Positions 37,159 to 45,693 of a stretch of DNA of 63,590 nt are shown in pieces. The stretch is from an uncultured SAR86 cluster bacterium. Its GTDB lineage: Bacteria > Pseudomonadota > Gammaproteobacteria > Magnimaribacterales > AG-339-G14. The notes under the pieces are model-generated. The model was given only the letters and a program-made list of their open reading frames with translations, did no database searches and was not told where the DNA came from. The DNA lies in assembly GCA_949373255.1 (NCBI GenBank), contig CASICS010000008.1, forward strand, positions 1 through 63,590. Reading direction: 5' to 3'. Made by a program: the position numbers and the translations under genes. Numbering within the stretch: the stretch's first letter is position 1; every line of letters begins with the position of its first letter.

Positions 37159-38373
37159 ATGAAGGCAAGCAAGACAGAATTACAAAAAAAATATAAAGAC
37201 TTTCAAAAGTTAAAACTTAACTTAGATTTAACGAGGGGCAAACCTTCCGCAGAACAGTTAAACCTTGCTAATTCATTGATGACAAATTTATCTGGAGCAA
37301 AAAGTTATAAATTAAATGACGTAGATATCCGAAACTACGGAGAAATAGATGGCCTTCCAGATGCCAAAAAATTGGGATCAGCCTTTCTGGGTATAAAACC
37401 TTCTAATGTGATTGCTAATGGCACAAGCAGTCTCAACTTAATGGCTGCAATGATGCAAACTTTATACTTTAGGGGTAATGGAGATTTGGCCTGGAAAGAA
37501 AGAAAAAAAATATCTATCTTATGTCCTGTTCCTGGATTTGATCGGCACTTTTCTTTGTGCGAAGAGATGGGAATTAATATGATAAGCGTGCCTTTAACCG
37601 GCGATGGTCCGGATATGGACTTGGTTGAAGATATAGTTAAAAAAGACAAGTCTGTAAGAGGAATTATTTGCGTGCCCAAGCATTCTAATCCTACTGGCGA
37701 GACTTATTCTCAAGAAGTTGTAAGGAGATTAGCAAAACTGCCTAAATTAGGTTCTAAAGATTTTATGATTTTTTATGATAATGCATATGCAGTTCATGAC
37801 TTTTCAAAGTCTAAAAAATTAGCAAATATTTATAAACTGTGTGAACAATTTAAAACTACAAATAATATTTCATTATTCGCAAGTACCAGCAAAGTTACTA
37901 TGGCAGGGTCTGGATTAGCTTTTATTGGAGGCTCAGATAAAACTTTAAAAAACTTCTTGTCCTACTTTAGTAAAATAATAGTGGGCTCTGATAAAGTCAA
38001 TCAAGCTAGACATGTAAAATTTCTAAAAGATTCCACCGCTTTAAAAAAGCATATGGAAAAATTGAGCGTTTTGATTAAACCAAAATTCGATATCGTTGAA
38101 TCATATTTATCAAAGCTTCCAGAAGGAATAGCTCAATGGAGCATGCCTACAGGGGGTTATTTTGTATCCTTTACTGCTAAGCCAGGAAAAGCTTCTAAGA
38201 TTTATAAGCTCTGTTTTGAAGCAGGTCTAAAATTAACTCCTGTTGGAGCAACCTTTCCTTATGGCAAAGACCCTGATAATCAAAATCTTCGTCTATCACC
38301 AACTCAAGTAAAAAATTCAGATTTAAAGAAATCTATGGAAATATTTACTTTAGCAGTGCTCTTGTCTGAATAA
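37159..38373 (+). CDS. Class I aminotransferase, aspartate aminotransferase-like (PF12897 type)
   Basis: A 404-residue PLP enzyme of the Corynebacterium AspT-like class. LNLDLTRGKPS at the N-terminus, CPVPGFDRHF, PKHSNPTGETY and the PLP-lysine segment FASTSKVTMAGSGLAF are its hallmarks. It probably exchanges the amino group between aspartate and 2-oxoglutarate. It closes the run NRDE-rppH-HAD-aminotransferase. Confidence 0.9.
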   Translation: MKASKTELQKKYKDFQKLKLNLDLTRGKPSAEQLNLANSLMTNLSGAKSYKLNDVDIRNYGEIDGLPDAKKLGSAFLGIKPSNVIANGTSSLNLMAAMMQTLYFRGNGDLAWKERKKISILCPVPGFDRHFSLCEEMGINMISVPLTGDGPDMDLVEDIVKKDKSVRGIICVPKHSNPTGETYSQEVVRRLAKLPKLGSKDFMIFYDNAYAVHDFSKSKKLANIYKLCEQFKTTNNISLFASTSKVTMAGSGLAFIGGSDKTLKNFLSYFSKIIVGSDKVNQARHVKFLKDSTALKKHMEKLSVLIKPKFDIVESYLSKLPEGIAQWSMPTGGYFVSFTAKPGKASKIYKLCFEAGLKLTPVGATFPYGKDPDNQNLRLSPTQVKNSDLKKSMEIFTLAVLLSE

Positions 38374-38433
38374 AAAGATAGATTTAATAACTAAATATCG
38401 TTACTCTGGACACTCAAATTTTCTAGAGGAATT

Positions 38434-39339
38434 ATGTTTAAAAAGCAAGCAATGTTATTAATGGCCATAGGGATAAGTAGCTTCACTTTTGCCGGTGGTG
38501 GTGAATTGGCACTCAAAGAATCAGCCAAATCAAAAATACAATCTGCTGTTTCTGAAAAAATTACCGATACTGCAAAATCATATTTACCTAATATAGAGAT
38601 TTCAGGAATAAATTTCGATGCCTCTGCTTCTCAATTTGAAATGTTTCTAGTTCAGCCTTTGATGGACGATGAGGTAAGTGGAAAAGCAGTTTTTTTTCAA
38701 GGAAGCCTTATTTCAAAAGATCATCGAAATACTGCTAATCTAGGAATAGGTGCTAGAAAGATTGCAGACGGCGGCAAACGAATTTTTGGAATAAATGCGT
38801 TTTATGATCAAGAATTTAAATATGATCATAAACGAGTTAGTCTTGGAGGAGAGTATTTAACAAGTGTAGGCGATCTTAGAGCAAATAAGTATTGGGCAAT
38901 TAGTAATTCTTTAACTACCAGACATGGAATTGAAACAGCCCTCGATGGTTATGACCTAGAGTTGTCTTTGCCTCTTCCTTATATGCCAACAACTAAGTAT
39001 GCAGCCAAATTATTTAATTGGTCTGGAACAGGAACAAACCCAGATATAGAGGGCGAAGTACATTCTATAATCATTAGAATTCCATTTGGAGCAGATAATT
39101 TAACTTTGGAGGCTGGAAAAAAATCTTTTGATTCGTCTTCGATGCTAGATGAAGAGTTTGTCAGATTGTCATATTTAATAAATTTAGGAAGTGTAAAGTC
39201 AAAGCAAATGAGTTTATTCTCTGAACAAGCATTTAACTTCACCGAAATAACAGATCGTCGTTTTGAAAAGGTAAGACGAACAAATACTATTGTTAAAGAA
39301 ACTTCATCTAATAATAAAGTAATAGTAAGCGGGTACTAA
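38434..39339 (+). CDS. Stand-alone inverse-autotransporter beta-barrel (intimin/invasin type)
   Basis: A 301-residue outer-membrane protein with a signal peptide (cut near FTFA-GGG). The barrel carries the intimin/invasin transmembrane-domain signatures NTANLGIGAR, FGINAFYDQEFKYDHKRVSLG (cited in parts) and LRANKYWAISNS. The sequence stops just after an RRTNTIVKE segment that in full inverse autotransporters leads into the Ig-like passenger. No passenger and no LysM are present. The next gene, 2 nt downstream, encodes a secreted protein that could take the passenger's place. AGAGGA precedes the ATG. Confidence 0.85.
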   Translation: MFKKQAMLLMAIGISSFTFAGGGELALKESAKSKIQSAVSEKITDTAKSYLPNIEISGINFDASASQFEMFLVQPLMDDEVSGKAVFFQGSLISKDHRNTANLGIGARKIADGGKRIFGINAFYDQEFKYDHKRVSLGGEYLTSVGDLRANKYWAISNSLTTRHGIETALDGYDLELSLPLPYMPTTKYAAKLFNWSGTGTNPDIEGEVHSIIIRIPFGADNLTLEAGKKSFDSSSMLDEEFVRLSYLINLGSVKSKQMSLFSEQAFNFTEITDRRFEKVRRTNTIVKETSSNNKVIVSGY

Positions 39340-39341
39340 TC

Positions 39342-40283
39342 ATGAATAAATTAAAATTAATAATATTAACGACAATTTTGTCTCTATCGGCATCCATTGC
39401 TTCTGCACAAAGCACTGAATCGTGTACTAAAAGCTCTGGTAATATCATAAAAATAGAAGATGCAGCATCAAGCAATCCTTTTAAAGTTTCAAGCGGTGCT
39501 GCTACGGATGCATGTTCAGAGATTCCTGATAATTATCGTATTAACATATTTAAATTTGGACTTTGTACAGCTAATCCTCTACCAGCAAATGATTTATCTA
39601 GTTGCTCTTTTTTGATTGATAGCGATACTGCAGTTACTCATGTAATTTCAGGGGTAGGGGTAGGTAGCACTTTAAACACCAATAGTACTATAGCTCCAGG
39701 TGCCTATGGTTATATGGTCATGTTAATGACTAATAAATTAGAAATAAAACATACCCAAACATATGACGGAACTATTTATGCCAAGCCTAATGGAGGTACA
39801 GAAACTTCTGGAGTTAAATGCTGGTCTCTTGCAGATTACGGTACTTCTTTTGGTAACTGGGGGACTGAATTCGACGGCAAAGGATCTCCAGACAACTCTG
39901 GCCTAACTTGCGGGGCTGCCAATGCTACCCTAGTCAATTATGGATATACTAGTGAAATTTTTGACGCCATTGGACCTGGTGAAGGAGAAGGATCTTGGAT
40001 GGCTGATACAGAAGACCCTTTTCAGCAGGAAGCTGGAACTATGGATGCCAGATTATTACAAATTGATAATGTTACTACAGCCACCTCTTATGCAGACGCA
40101 AAAAGAATGTTAGTAGTACTAGATTTCACTACTGATAAAGTTGTCACCCCAAATAGTCAGATTGAACTAAAATTTAAATTAACTGATTCAGTAAGTGTTG
40201 ATCACTCATTATCTAATAGCAAAATTTATGCAGTTAAATTGGGTGCAGACCCCTTTCAAGTTGATTTTGTAATCACAAATTAA
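39342..40283 (+). CDS. Secreted protein of unknown family paired with the inverse-autotransporter barrel
   Basis: A 313-residue protein with a clear signal peptide (about residues 1-22, SIASAQ). The mature part is rich in Thr, Ser, Gly, Asp and Asn, looks beta-rich and has several Cys residues that could form disulfides. No domain is recognised. It starts 2 nt after the barrel gene and ends just before a strong terminator, so the two form a closed two-gene unit. A role as surface partner of the barrel is inference. Confidence 0.75.
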   Translation: MNKLKLIILTTILSLSASIASAQSTESCTKSSGNIIKIEDAASSNPFKVSSGAATDACSEIPDNYRINIFKFGLCTANPLPANDLSSCSFLIDSDTAVTHVISGVGVGSTLNTNSTIAPGAYGYMVMLMTNKLEIKHTQTYDGTIYAKPNGGTETSGVKCWSLADYGTSFGNWGTEFDGKGSPDNSGLTCGAANATLVNYGYTSEIFDAIGPGEGEGSWMADTEDPFQQEAGTMDARLLQIDNVTTATSYADAKRMLVVLDFTTDKVVTPNSQIELKFKLTDSVSVDHSLSNSKIYAVKLGADPFQVDFVITN

Positions 40284-40297
40284 AAAAGATTAATAAC

Positions 40298-40328
40298 AAA
40301 AAAGGCATTTTAAAAAATGCCTTTTTTT
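40298..40328 (+). terminator. Bidirectional intrinsic terminator
   Basis: AAAAGGCATTTT (40300-40311) pairs with AAAATGCCTTTT (40314-40325), with A tracts before and T tracts after. It can end both the barrel/secreted-protein transcript and the convergent hspQ transcript. Confidence 0.85.
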
Positions 40329-40342
40329 GTTTCAAGAATTAA

Positions 40343-40675
40343 TTAATTTCTAGCGCCCTGTAATATTTCGTATGAATTATCCTTATAAGGACCAAAATTA
40401 TCCATAACGTCTGGATGCGAAACAGGTTCGTTTGAACTATCAGCTAAAAGATTTTGTTGTGAAACATAAGCCGTATAAAAAACGTCATCATTCTCAGCAA
40501 ATACATGGTAAAAAGGTTGCTCCTTCTTTGGTCTCATCTGGGCAGGAATGCTTTGATACCACTCTTCAGTATTGTTGAATTCAGGATCTACGTCGAAGAT
40601 TACTCCTCTAAAATCTAAAAACTTATGTCTTATTACTTGCCCAATGGCAAAATTTGTTTCAATAATTTCATTCAT
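40343..40675 (-). CDS. hspQ: Heat shock protein HspQ
   Basis: A 110-residue cytosolic protein of the HspQ/YccV family. FAIGQVIRHKFLDFRGVIFDVDP (cited in parts) and the QPFYHVFAENDD and YVSQQNLL segments are diagnostic. In E. coli it modulates Lon protease specificity and is heat induced. RpoH control is plausible since rpoH is present, but no promoter was identified. Confidence 0.94.
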   Translation of the reverse strand: MNEIIETNFAIGQVIRHKFLDFRGVIFDVDPEFNNTEEWYQSIPAQMRPKKEQPFYHVFAENDDVFYTAYVSQQNLLADSSNEPVSHPDVMDNFGPYKDNSYEILQGARN

Positions 40676-40724
40676 TTTATATTCTCATCTTACACTATTA
40701 TATTTGGTGGCATTTAAATAAAAT

Positions 40725-41780
40725 TCAAGGCTTATGAGGCTCACTTAAGTATGCTTTCGACTGCATTTCTATGAGTCTGCTGACTGTTCTTTTATATTTA
40801 TCTATTAATTTGGGCATTGAATAAAGCTCTGGAAAATGAGTTTCCGACGAGACAATTACCTTAACTTTTCGGTCATAACATTCATCTATTAAACTTATAA
40901 ATCTTCTAGCCTCATCATCGGATTTAATTATAGGAATATTTGAAATTAGAACATTGTGAAATTCACGAGCAATTTCAATATAGTCAGCAGAGCTTCTTGG
41001 CGAAGAACATATTTCCTCAAAATCAAACCAAATTGTTCCTTCAGAGCTCTTTATTATGCTGATTTTTCTGTCTAATATTTTGATAGACTTTTCATTATGT
41101 TCTGAAGCTTTAGATAATGTTTCATAAGCTTTAGACATATTTTCTTCTGCATTAGTTCCCAGCGGCATAAAAAAAAGATCGGTTTGTTCTAAAGCTCTCA
41201 ACCTATAGTCATTTTCAGAATCTAAAAAAATTACTTCACAGTTCTCTTCAATAGATTGAATTGCAGGTAGAAATAATTTTCTCTGTAATCCATTGAGATA
41301 GAGATTTTTAGGCTCTATATTTGATGTTGTGACTAAACATACCCCCGTGGCAAATAGTTCAGTCATAAATTTACCCAAGAGCATTGCGTCTCCAATATCT
41401 TCAACAAAAAATTCATCAAAACAAAGCACTGAATATTTTTTAGAAAGACTTTTCACTATTTTTTTTATAGGATCCTTTTGCTTATCTAAAGAGTGCAAGT
41501 CTCTATGCAAATTATTCATGAACCTATGAAAATGTAGACGTATTTTTCTTTCTGTCTTTAAGTGATCAAAAAATAAATCCATGACAAACGTTTTACCTCT
41601 TCCCACTTCACCATGAATATATAAACTTCTTGGTTTCTTATTTTTTTTTAAGAAACTGAAAAAGTTTGAAGAGGCATCTAACGCTTCGACTCTTTCTTGC
41701 AGTCTTTCAATCAATGAAAGCTGGAATTCATCCAGTTTAATCTGACCGCTATCAACAGCCTTTAAATATGTATCTTTCAG
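40725..41780 (-). CDS. zapE: Cell division protein ZapE (AFG1-like ATPase), probable CTG start
   Basis: A 351-residue AFG1-family ATPase that acts at the division ring. Walker A is GEVGRGKTFVMDLFF, Walker B lies in VLCFDEFFVEDIGDAM, and VTTSNIEPKNLYLNGLQR (cited in parts) is the family sensor region. The first ATG/GTG/TTG in frame is the TTG at 41714, but the in-frame codons upstream encode DTYLKAVDSGQIKLDE, which resembles the normal ZapE N-terminus. The frame then closes at a stop. The best start is the CTG at 41780, which overlaps the monooxygenase stop as CTGA. Confidence 0.85.
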   Translation of the reverse strand: MKDTYLKAVDSGQIKLDEFQLSLIERLQERVEALDASSNFFSFLKKNKKPRSLYIHGEVGRGKTFVMDLFFDHLKTERKIRLHFHRFMNNLHRDLHSLDKQKDPIKKIVKSLSKKYSVLCFDEFFVEDIGDAMLLGKFMTELFATGVCLVTTSNIEPKNLYLNGLQRKLFLPAIQSIEENCEVIFLDSENDYRLRALEQTDLFFMPLGTNAEENMSKAYETLSKASEHNEKSIKILDRKISIIKSSEGTIWFDFEEICSSPRSSADYIEIAREFHNVLISNIPIIKSDDEARRFISLIDECYDRKVKVIVSSETHFPELYSMPKLIDKYKRTVSRLIEMQSKAYLSEPHKP

Positions 41781-42064
41781 CTTACGCTTTTATGAACTGT
41801 AATTTCTGGAGCGCCATCAAGAAAAGGAGCAAGGGCCATACCTAAAGATTTAAAATGATCAGTTTTTACATGATTTGCATGAGCTTCTTCTGTTTTATAA
41901 AGCTCAATCATCATTATGACTAAAGGGTCTTCAGTTTCATGCATTTCATAATAAAAACAATCTGGTTCATTCTCTGAGACAGCATGAACTAGCTTACTCA
42001 TCGCTTCGATAAAATTATCTCTATCACCCTCTTTAACTTTTAATTTTGCTATTGCTCCAATCAT
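41777..42064 (-). CDS. Antibiotic biosynthesis monooxygenase (ABM) domain protein
   Basis: A 95-residue protein with the ferredoxin-like ABM fold. MIGAIAKLKVKEGDRDNFIEA, cited in parts, and CFYYEMHETEDP and HANHVKTDHFKSL are typical of putative quinol monooxygenases such as YgiN. These dimers act without cofactor on quinols. Its stop overlaps the proposed zapE start. The substrate is unknown. Confidence 0.88.
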   Translation of the reverse strand: MIGAIAKLKVKEGDRDNFIEAMSKLVHAVSENEPDCFYYEMHETEDPLVIMMIELYKTEEAHANHVKTDHFKSLGMALAPFLDGAPEITVHKSVS

Positions 42065-42137
42065 TTTTATCCTCTTTTTTTGTTATGATTAATATATAAG
42101 GTTTTTAGTATAACCATTTAATTCCAGAGGAGAAATC

Positions 42138-42752
42138 ATGATAAAAATATGGGGAACAGAAAATTCAAGAGCAATGCGACCAATATGGACAGCTGAAGAA
42201 ATGGAGCTGGACTACGAGCTAAATATGATGCCTTTTCCACCGAGAGTTTTTATGAAAGAGTATTTAGATGTAAACATGTTAGGAACGATTCCATATATGA
42301 TCGATGGAGATGTAAAAATGACCGAGTCAGTTGCAATGTCTCAGTATTTAGTTGAGAAACATGGACCTACTGATTTAAGGGTAATGCCTGAAGAAAAAGA
42401 TTATCCTGCTTATTTAAATTGGCTTTACCATTCCGATGCAACTTTAACTTTTCCGCAGACGGTTGTACTGAGGTATAAACTGCAAGAACCTGGCGTTGCT
42501 GATGCTGCGGTAGAAGGCTACAGTAGATGGTTTGTCTCAAGATTAAAACTTTTAGAGGCAACTCTTGAAGATAGAGAATATCTTTGCTCGGATAGATTTA
42601 CTATTGCCGATATCTGCGTCAGTTACGCAATTAATTTGGCAGATTCCTTGGGGATTCATCAAGCTTTCAAACCTAATATAAAAAGATGGACAGATATGCT
42701 CTTTGAAAGAGAAGCATTTAAGAAATCGAAGAGCTATAAGTTTGAAGAATAG
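42138..42752 (+). CDS. Glutathione S-transferase family protein
   Basis: A 204-residue protein with an N-terminal thioredoxin fold and a C-terminal helical GST domain. LGTIPYMIDGDVKMTESVAMSQYL, cited in parts, contains the cis-Pro and the glutathione-binding Glu-Ser pair, and FTIADICVSYA is the GST C-terminal N-capping motif. AGAGGAGA precedes the ATG. It is convergent with the DUF1295 gene. Confidence 0.92.
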   Translation: MIKIWGTENSRAMRPIWTAEEMELDYELNMMPFPPRVFMKEYLDVNMLGTIPYMIDGDVKMTESVAMSQYLVEKHGPTDLRVMPEEKDYPAYLNWLYHSDATLTFPQTVVLRYKLQEPGVADAAVEGYSRWFVSRLKLLEATLEDREYLCSDRFTIADICVSYAINLADSLGIHQAFKPNIKRWTDMLFEREAFKKSKSYKFEE

Positions 42753-42759
42753 GTTAAAA

Positions 42760-43629
42760 CTATTTTTTTGGCGGTAAGAGAATTAGAACTGAAGTTCTTT
42801 CAAGGTAAGCCATATATTCAGGGTTACCTGACCATCTTTTCAAACCTCGAGCTTCCAGCAGGTTTACTCCACTAACCCTAGTTAAAAGAAAGATAATAAA
42901 AATAGGCGAGATGTAAGCAACAGATTGCCATCCACTAATAGTAGGAGCTGCAATTATGGCTATGCCGATCCAGAGTGTAATTTCTCCAAAATAGTTAGGG
43001 TGACGAGACCAAGACCATAAACCGCTAGTAATAAAAGAATCTCTATTGATCGGATTCAATTTAAAATTAGATTTTTGTTGATCCGAAATAACTTCAATCA
43101 GGAAGCCAGAAACCCAGACAATCAAGCCTATTAAAGCAAACAAATCTATGGCTTGTTTATCAGAAGATGTAATCGCAGCTAAAGCCATTGCCGAGGTTAA
43201 AAAGACCCATAAACCTTGAATTGTCCAAGTCATTAAAAACCACCAAAAATCTAATTTCATGCGATCAAATCTTCCGTCCTTGCCATCCCTTTTGACTCTT
43301 GAAAAGAGAAAAGAACCGAGTCTTGCTGCCCAAATCCAAATTAACGCAGTTAAAAGAACGTCTCTTAACGAAATATCAATCGTTAACAACATAGCTAATA
43401 GAACTACTGATAAGTAAGTCAAAGACCCTGTTAAATCAAAATAATGCTCTGTTGAATAAATATAAGAAGGGATGAAGACAATCCATTGGATTATAAAAAT
43501 CATAAAAAAACATGTAAAAATCAAAGAAACACCTGAAACAGAGACACTACCTTGGTCTATCCCTAGAGCTACCAAAGCTCCAATTAAAATAGATACTATC
43601 GTTGAGGGTATTGTTATTTTTGGAGACAT
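42760..43629 (-). CDS. DUF1295 (steroid 5-alpha reductase-like) membrane protein
   Basis: A 289-residue inner-membrane protein with seven or more helices. FITSGLWSWSRHPNYFGEITLW, cited in parts, with GLWSWSRHPNYFGE, is the NADPH-binding signature of the DUF1295 and steroid-5-alpha-reductase/ICMT superfamily. The substrate is unknown. It is convergent with the GST gene and divergent from the nitronate monooxygenase gene. Confidence 0.9.
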   Translation of the reverse strand: MSPKITIPSTIVSILIGALVALGIDQGSVSVSGVSLIFTCFFMIFIIQWIVFIPSYIYSTEHYFDLTGSLTYLSVVLLAMLLTIDISLRDVLLTALIWIWAARLGSFLFSRVKRDGKDGRFDRMKLDFWWFLMTWTIQGLWVFLTSAMALAAITSSDKQAIDLFALIGLIVWVSGFLIEVISDQQKSNFKLNPINRDSFITSGLWSWSRHPNYFGEITLWIGIAIIAAPTISGWQSVAYISPIFIIFLLTRVSGVNLLEARGLKRWSGNPEYMAYLERTSVLILLPPKK

Positions 43630-43706
43630 AGTTTGTTTAAAGTATATATTGATTTAAGTTTTTTTTTAAAGGATATTAACCATATAAGTAAAAAAATGGA
43701 GTCAAA

Positions 43707-44852
43707 ATGAAATCACCAATATGCGAAATGCTCGGGGCAGAATTTCCACTTGTAGCATTCAGCCATTGTAAAGATGTAGTGGTAGCTGTATCTAAAGCTG
43801 GCGGAGTAGGAGTTCTTGGAGCGGTAGGTATGTCACCTGAAATTTTAGAGCAAGAACTTAAATGGATAGATGAAAGAATCGATGGAATGCCTTACGGAGT
43901 TGATGTTTTGATTCCAAATAAAATGTTGGGTAAAGGTGAAGAATTTAATGCAAAAAAGCTTGTAGATATGATTCCGCAAGAATACAGAGATTTTAGAACA
44001 GATGTTTTAAAAAACCATGATATCGATGCACCGGAATTAAGAACAAATCAAGATGATTTATCATCTTCTGGTTTTGCAGAAAATACCGCAGATGAAGGGG
44101 CAAAAGCGTTACTAGATGTTGCCTTTTCTCATCCTATAAAATTGATAGCAAATGCTTTAGGTGTTCCTCCAGAATGGATGATTAAAATGGGGAAAGATAA
44201 TGACGTAAAGGTTGCAGCTCTCTTAGGAACTAAAGAACATGCAATAGCTCAAGTTAAAGCAGGAGTAGATATTTTAGTGGTATCCGGTACTGAGGCTGGA
44301 GGGCACTGTGGAAGTGTTTCAACTATGGTCTTAGTCCCTGAAGTTCATAGAGCAATACAACCCTATGGAGATGTTCCTATATTAGCAGCAGGAGGCATAG
44401 TTACTGGCGAACAAATGGCTGCCTCAATGGTAATGGGAGCCTCGGGAGTATGGACAGCATCTGTTTGGCTAACAACTGCAGAAGCAGAAACACACCCTAT
44501 TGTTAAAGAAAAAATGTTGAAAGCTAGCTCAAGCGACACCGTAAGATCTAGAAGTAGAACTGGCAAGCATTCAAGACAATTAAAATCTTCATGGACAGAT
44601 GCTTGGGAAGCGGAGGGCGCTCCTGAACCTTTACCAATGCCTTTGCAACCAATTGTTGCGGAACCAGCACTGCGAAAAGTTAACCAACTTGCGGAAGGTG
44701 GTCATGATGGAGCAGTTGACCTAGCTACTTATTGGGTTGGTCAAGGAGTTGGTATGATGACTGAAAGTTTATCAGCAGGAACAGTTGTGCAAGAATTTAA
44801 ACAAGAGTTTATTAAAGCATACGAAAGATTCGAGGGTTTTCTTCAGGAATAA
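43707..44852 (+). CDS. Nitronate monooxygenase-like flavoprotein
   Basis: A 381-residue FMN TIM-barrel enzyme of the 2-nitropropane dioxygenase family. VVAVSKAGGVGVLGA near the N-terminus, DILVVSGTEAGGHCG with the family His, and DVPILAAGGIVTGEQMAASMVMGA (cited in parts) bind FMN. Members oxidise nitronates or act as enoyl reductases, so the substrate is open. GGAG lies 6 nt before the ATG. It ends at a strong terminator. Confidence 0.9.
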   Translation: MKSPICEMLGAEFPLVAFSHCKDVVVAVSKAGGVGVLGAVGMSPEILEQELKWIDERIDGMPYGVDVLIPNKMLGKGEEFNAKKLVDMIPQEYRDFRTDVLKNHDIDAPELRTNQDDLSSSGFAENTADEGAKALLDVAFSHPIKLIANALGVPPEWMIKMGKDNDVKVAALLGTKEHAIAQVKAGVDILVVSGTEAGGHCGSVSTMVLVPEVHRAIQPYGDVPILAAGGIVTGEQMAASMVMGASGVWTASVWLTTAEAETHPIVKEKMLKASSSDTVRSRSRTGKHSRQLKSSWTDAWEAEGAPEPLPMPLQPIVAEPALRKVNQLAEGGHDGAVDLATYWVGQGVGMMTESLSAGTVVQEFKQEFIKAYERFEGFLQE

Positions 44853-44863
44853 TTAAGGAAAAA

Positions 44864-44904
44864 TGGTTCCTAACCATTGAAGTTTAGGAACCAATCTTTT
44901 TTTT
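44864..44904 (+). terminator. Bidirectional intrinsic terminator
   Basis: TGGTTCCTAA (44864-44873) and TTAGGAACCA (44884-44893) form a perfect 10 bp stem with a 10 nt loop, followed by ATCTTTTTTTT. The reverse complement is followed by ATTTTTCC, so it can also serve the convergent SDR gene. Confidence 0.9.
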
Positions 44905-44924
44905 GTTCTTAAAAAGCCAGCATT

Positions 44925-45689
44925 TTAGGTATTCCACCAAGCTTGATCCGTGAAAGCTCTAATATCTATTTCATGAGTCCAAGCTGATCTATGTTGATCA
45001 GCAATATGCCAATAAGTTTCGGCAATTTTTTCAGGTATCAATAAACCATCTTTTTCCATGCCTATGGCTTCTCTCAGTTTTTGAAATTCCTCTTCTCCAA
45101 GCATTTTTCCTAATGTATCAGGAGCATCTACAGCACCATCTATAATGATATGAGCAATATGAATATTTTTAGAAGCAAACTCAGCATTCAAAGATTGACA
45201 AATCATTCTTCTACCGGCCATAGCTGAAGCGTGTGAAATTTGACCTTTATTTCCTCTAACGGCAGAAGTCGCTGAAGTAACTAAAATTGTTCCGGATTTT
45301 CTTTCTTCCATTTTTGGAATTAAAACCTGAGCCAGTCGAAACAAACCAAAGGTAGCCATTCTCCAGCCCATTTCAAAAGCCTTATAAGAAGTATCTTTGA
45401 GATCTCTATTTCCGATCTGAGCTCCAATGTTATAAATAACTACTTCAATAGGGCCTATTTCTTTTTCAATATGATTGACGATATCTTCGATACTGTTCTC
45501 ATCCACTACATTTAATAAGCTGCCAGATGCAATACCATCTTCCGCTTCAATTTCGCTGATGAGTTTATCTAAACCATCTTGATCAGTTCTTCGACAGAGA
45601 TAGACATGAAAACCTTTTCGAGCAAATTTTTTAGCTACGTTGCCTCCTACGCCAGCCCCAGAACCAATAACTAAACAGACTTTTTCCAT
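44925..45689 (-). CDS. Atypical short-chain dehydrogenase lacking the Tyr-Lys pair
   Basis: A 254-residue Rossmann-fold protein. The cofactor motif is GSGAGVGG (9-16), and the fold strands and IHIAHIIIDGAVD match an SDR subgroup. At the place of the catalytic YxxxK the sequence reads HASAM (153-157), with no Tyr between residues 143 and 165 and only Lys148 nearby. Ser139 or Ser142 may be the old catalytic Ser. It may bind NAD(P) without normal SDR catalysis. It lies 4 nt behind the zinc alcohol dehydrogenase gene. Confidence 0.85.
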   Translation of the reverse strand: MEKVCLVIGSGAGVGGNVAKKFARKGFHVYLCRRTDQDGLDKLISEIEAEDGIASGSLLNVVDENSIEDIVNHIEKEIGPIEVVIYNIGAQIGNRDLKDTSYKAFEMGWRMATFGLFRLAQVLIPKMEERKSGTILVTSATSAVRGNKGQISHASAMAGRRMICQSLNAEFASKNIHIAHIIIDGAVDAPDTLGKMLGEEEFQKLREAIGMEKDGLLIPEKIAETYWHIADQHRSAWTHEIDIRAFTDQAWWNT

Positions 45690-45693
45690 ATTT

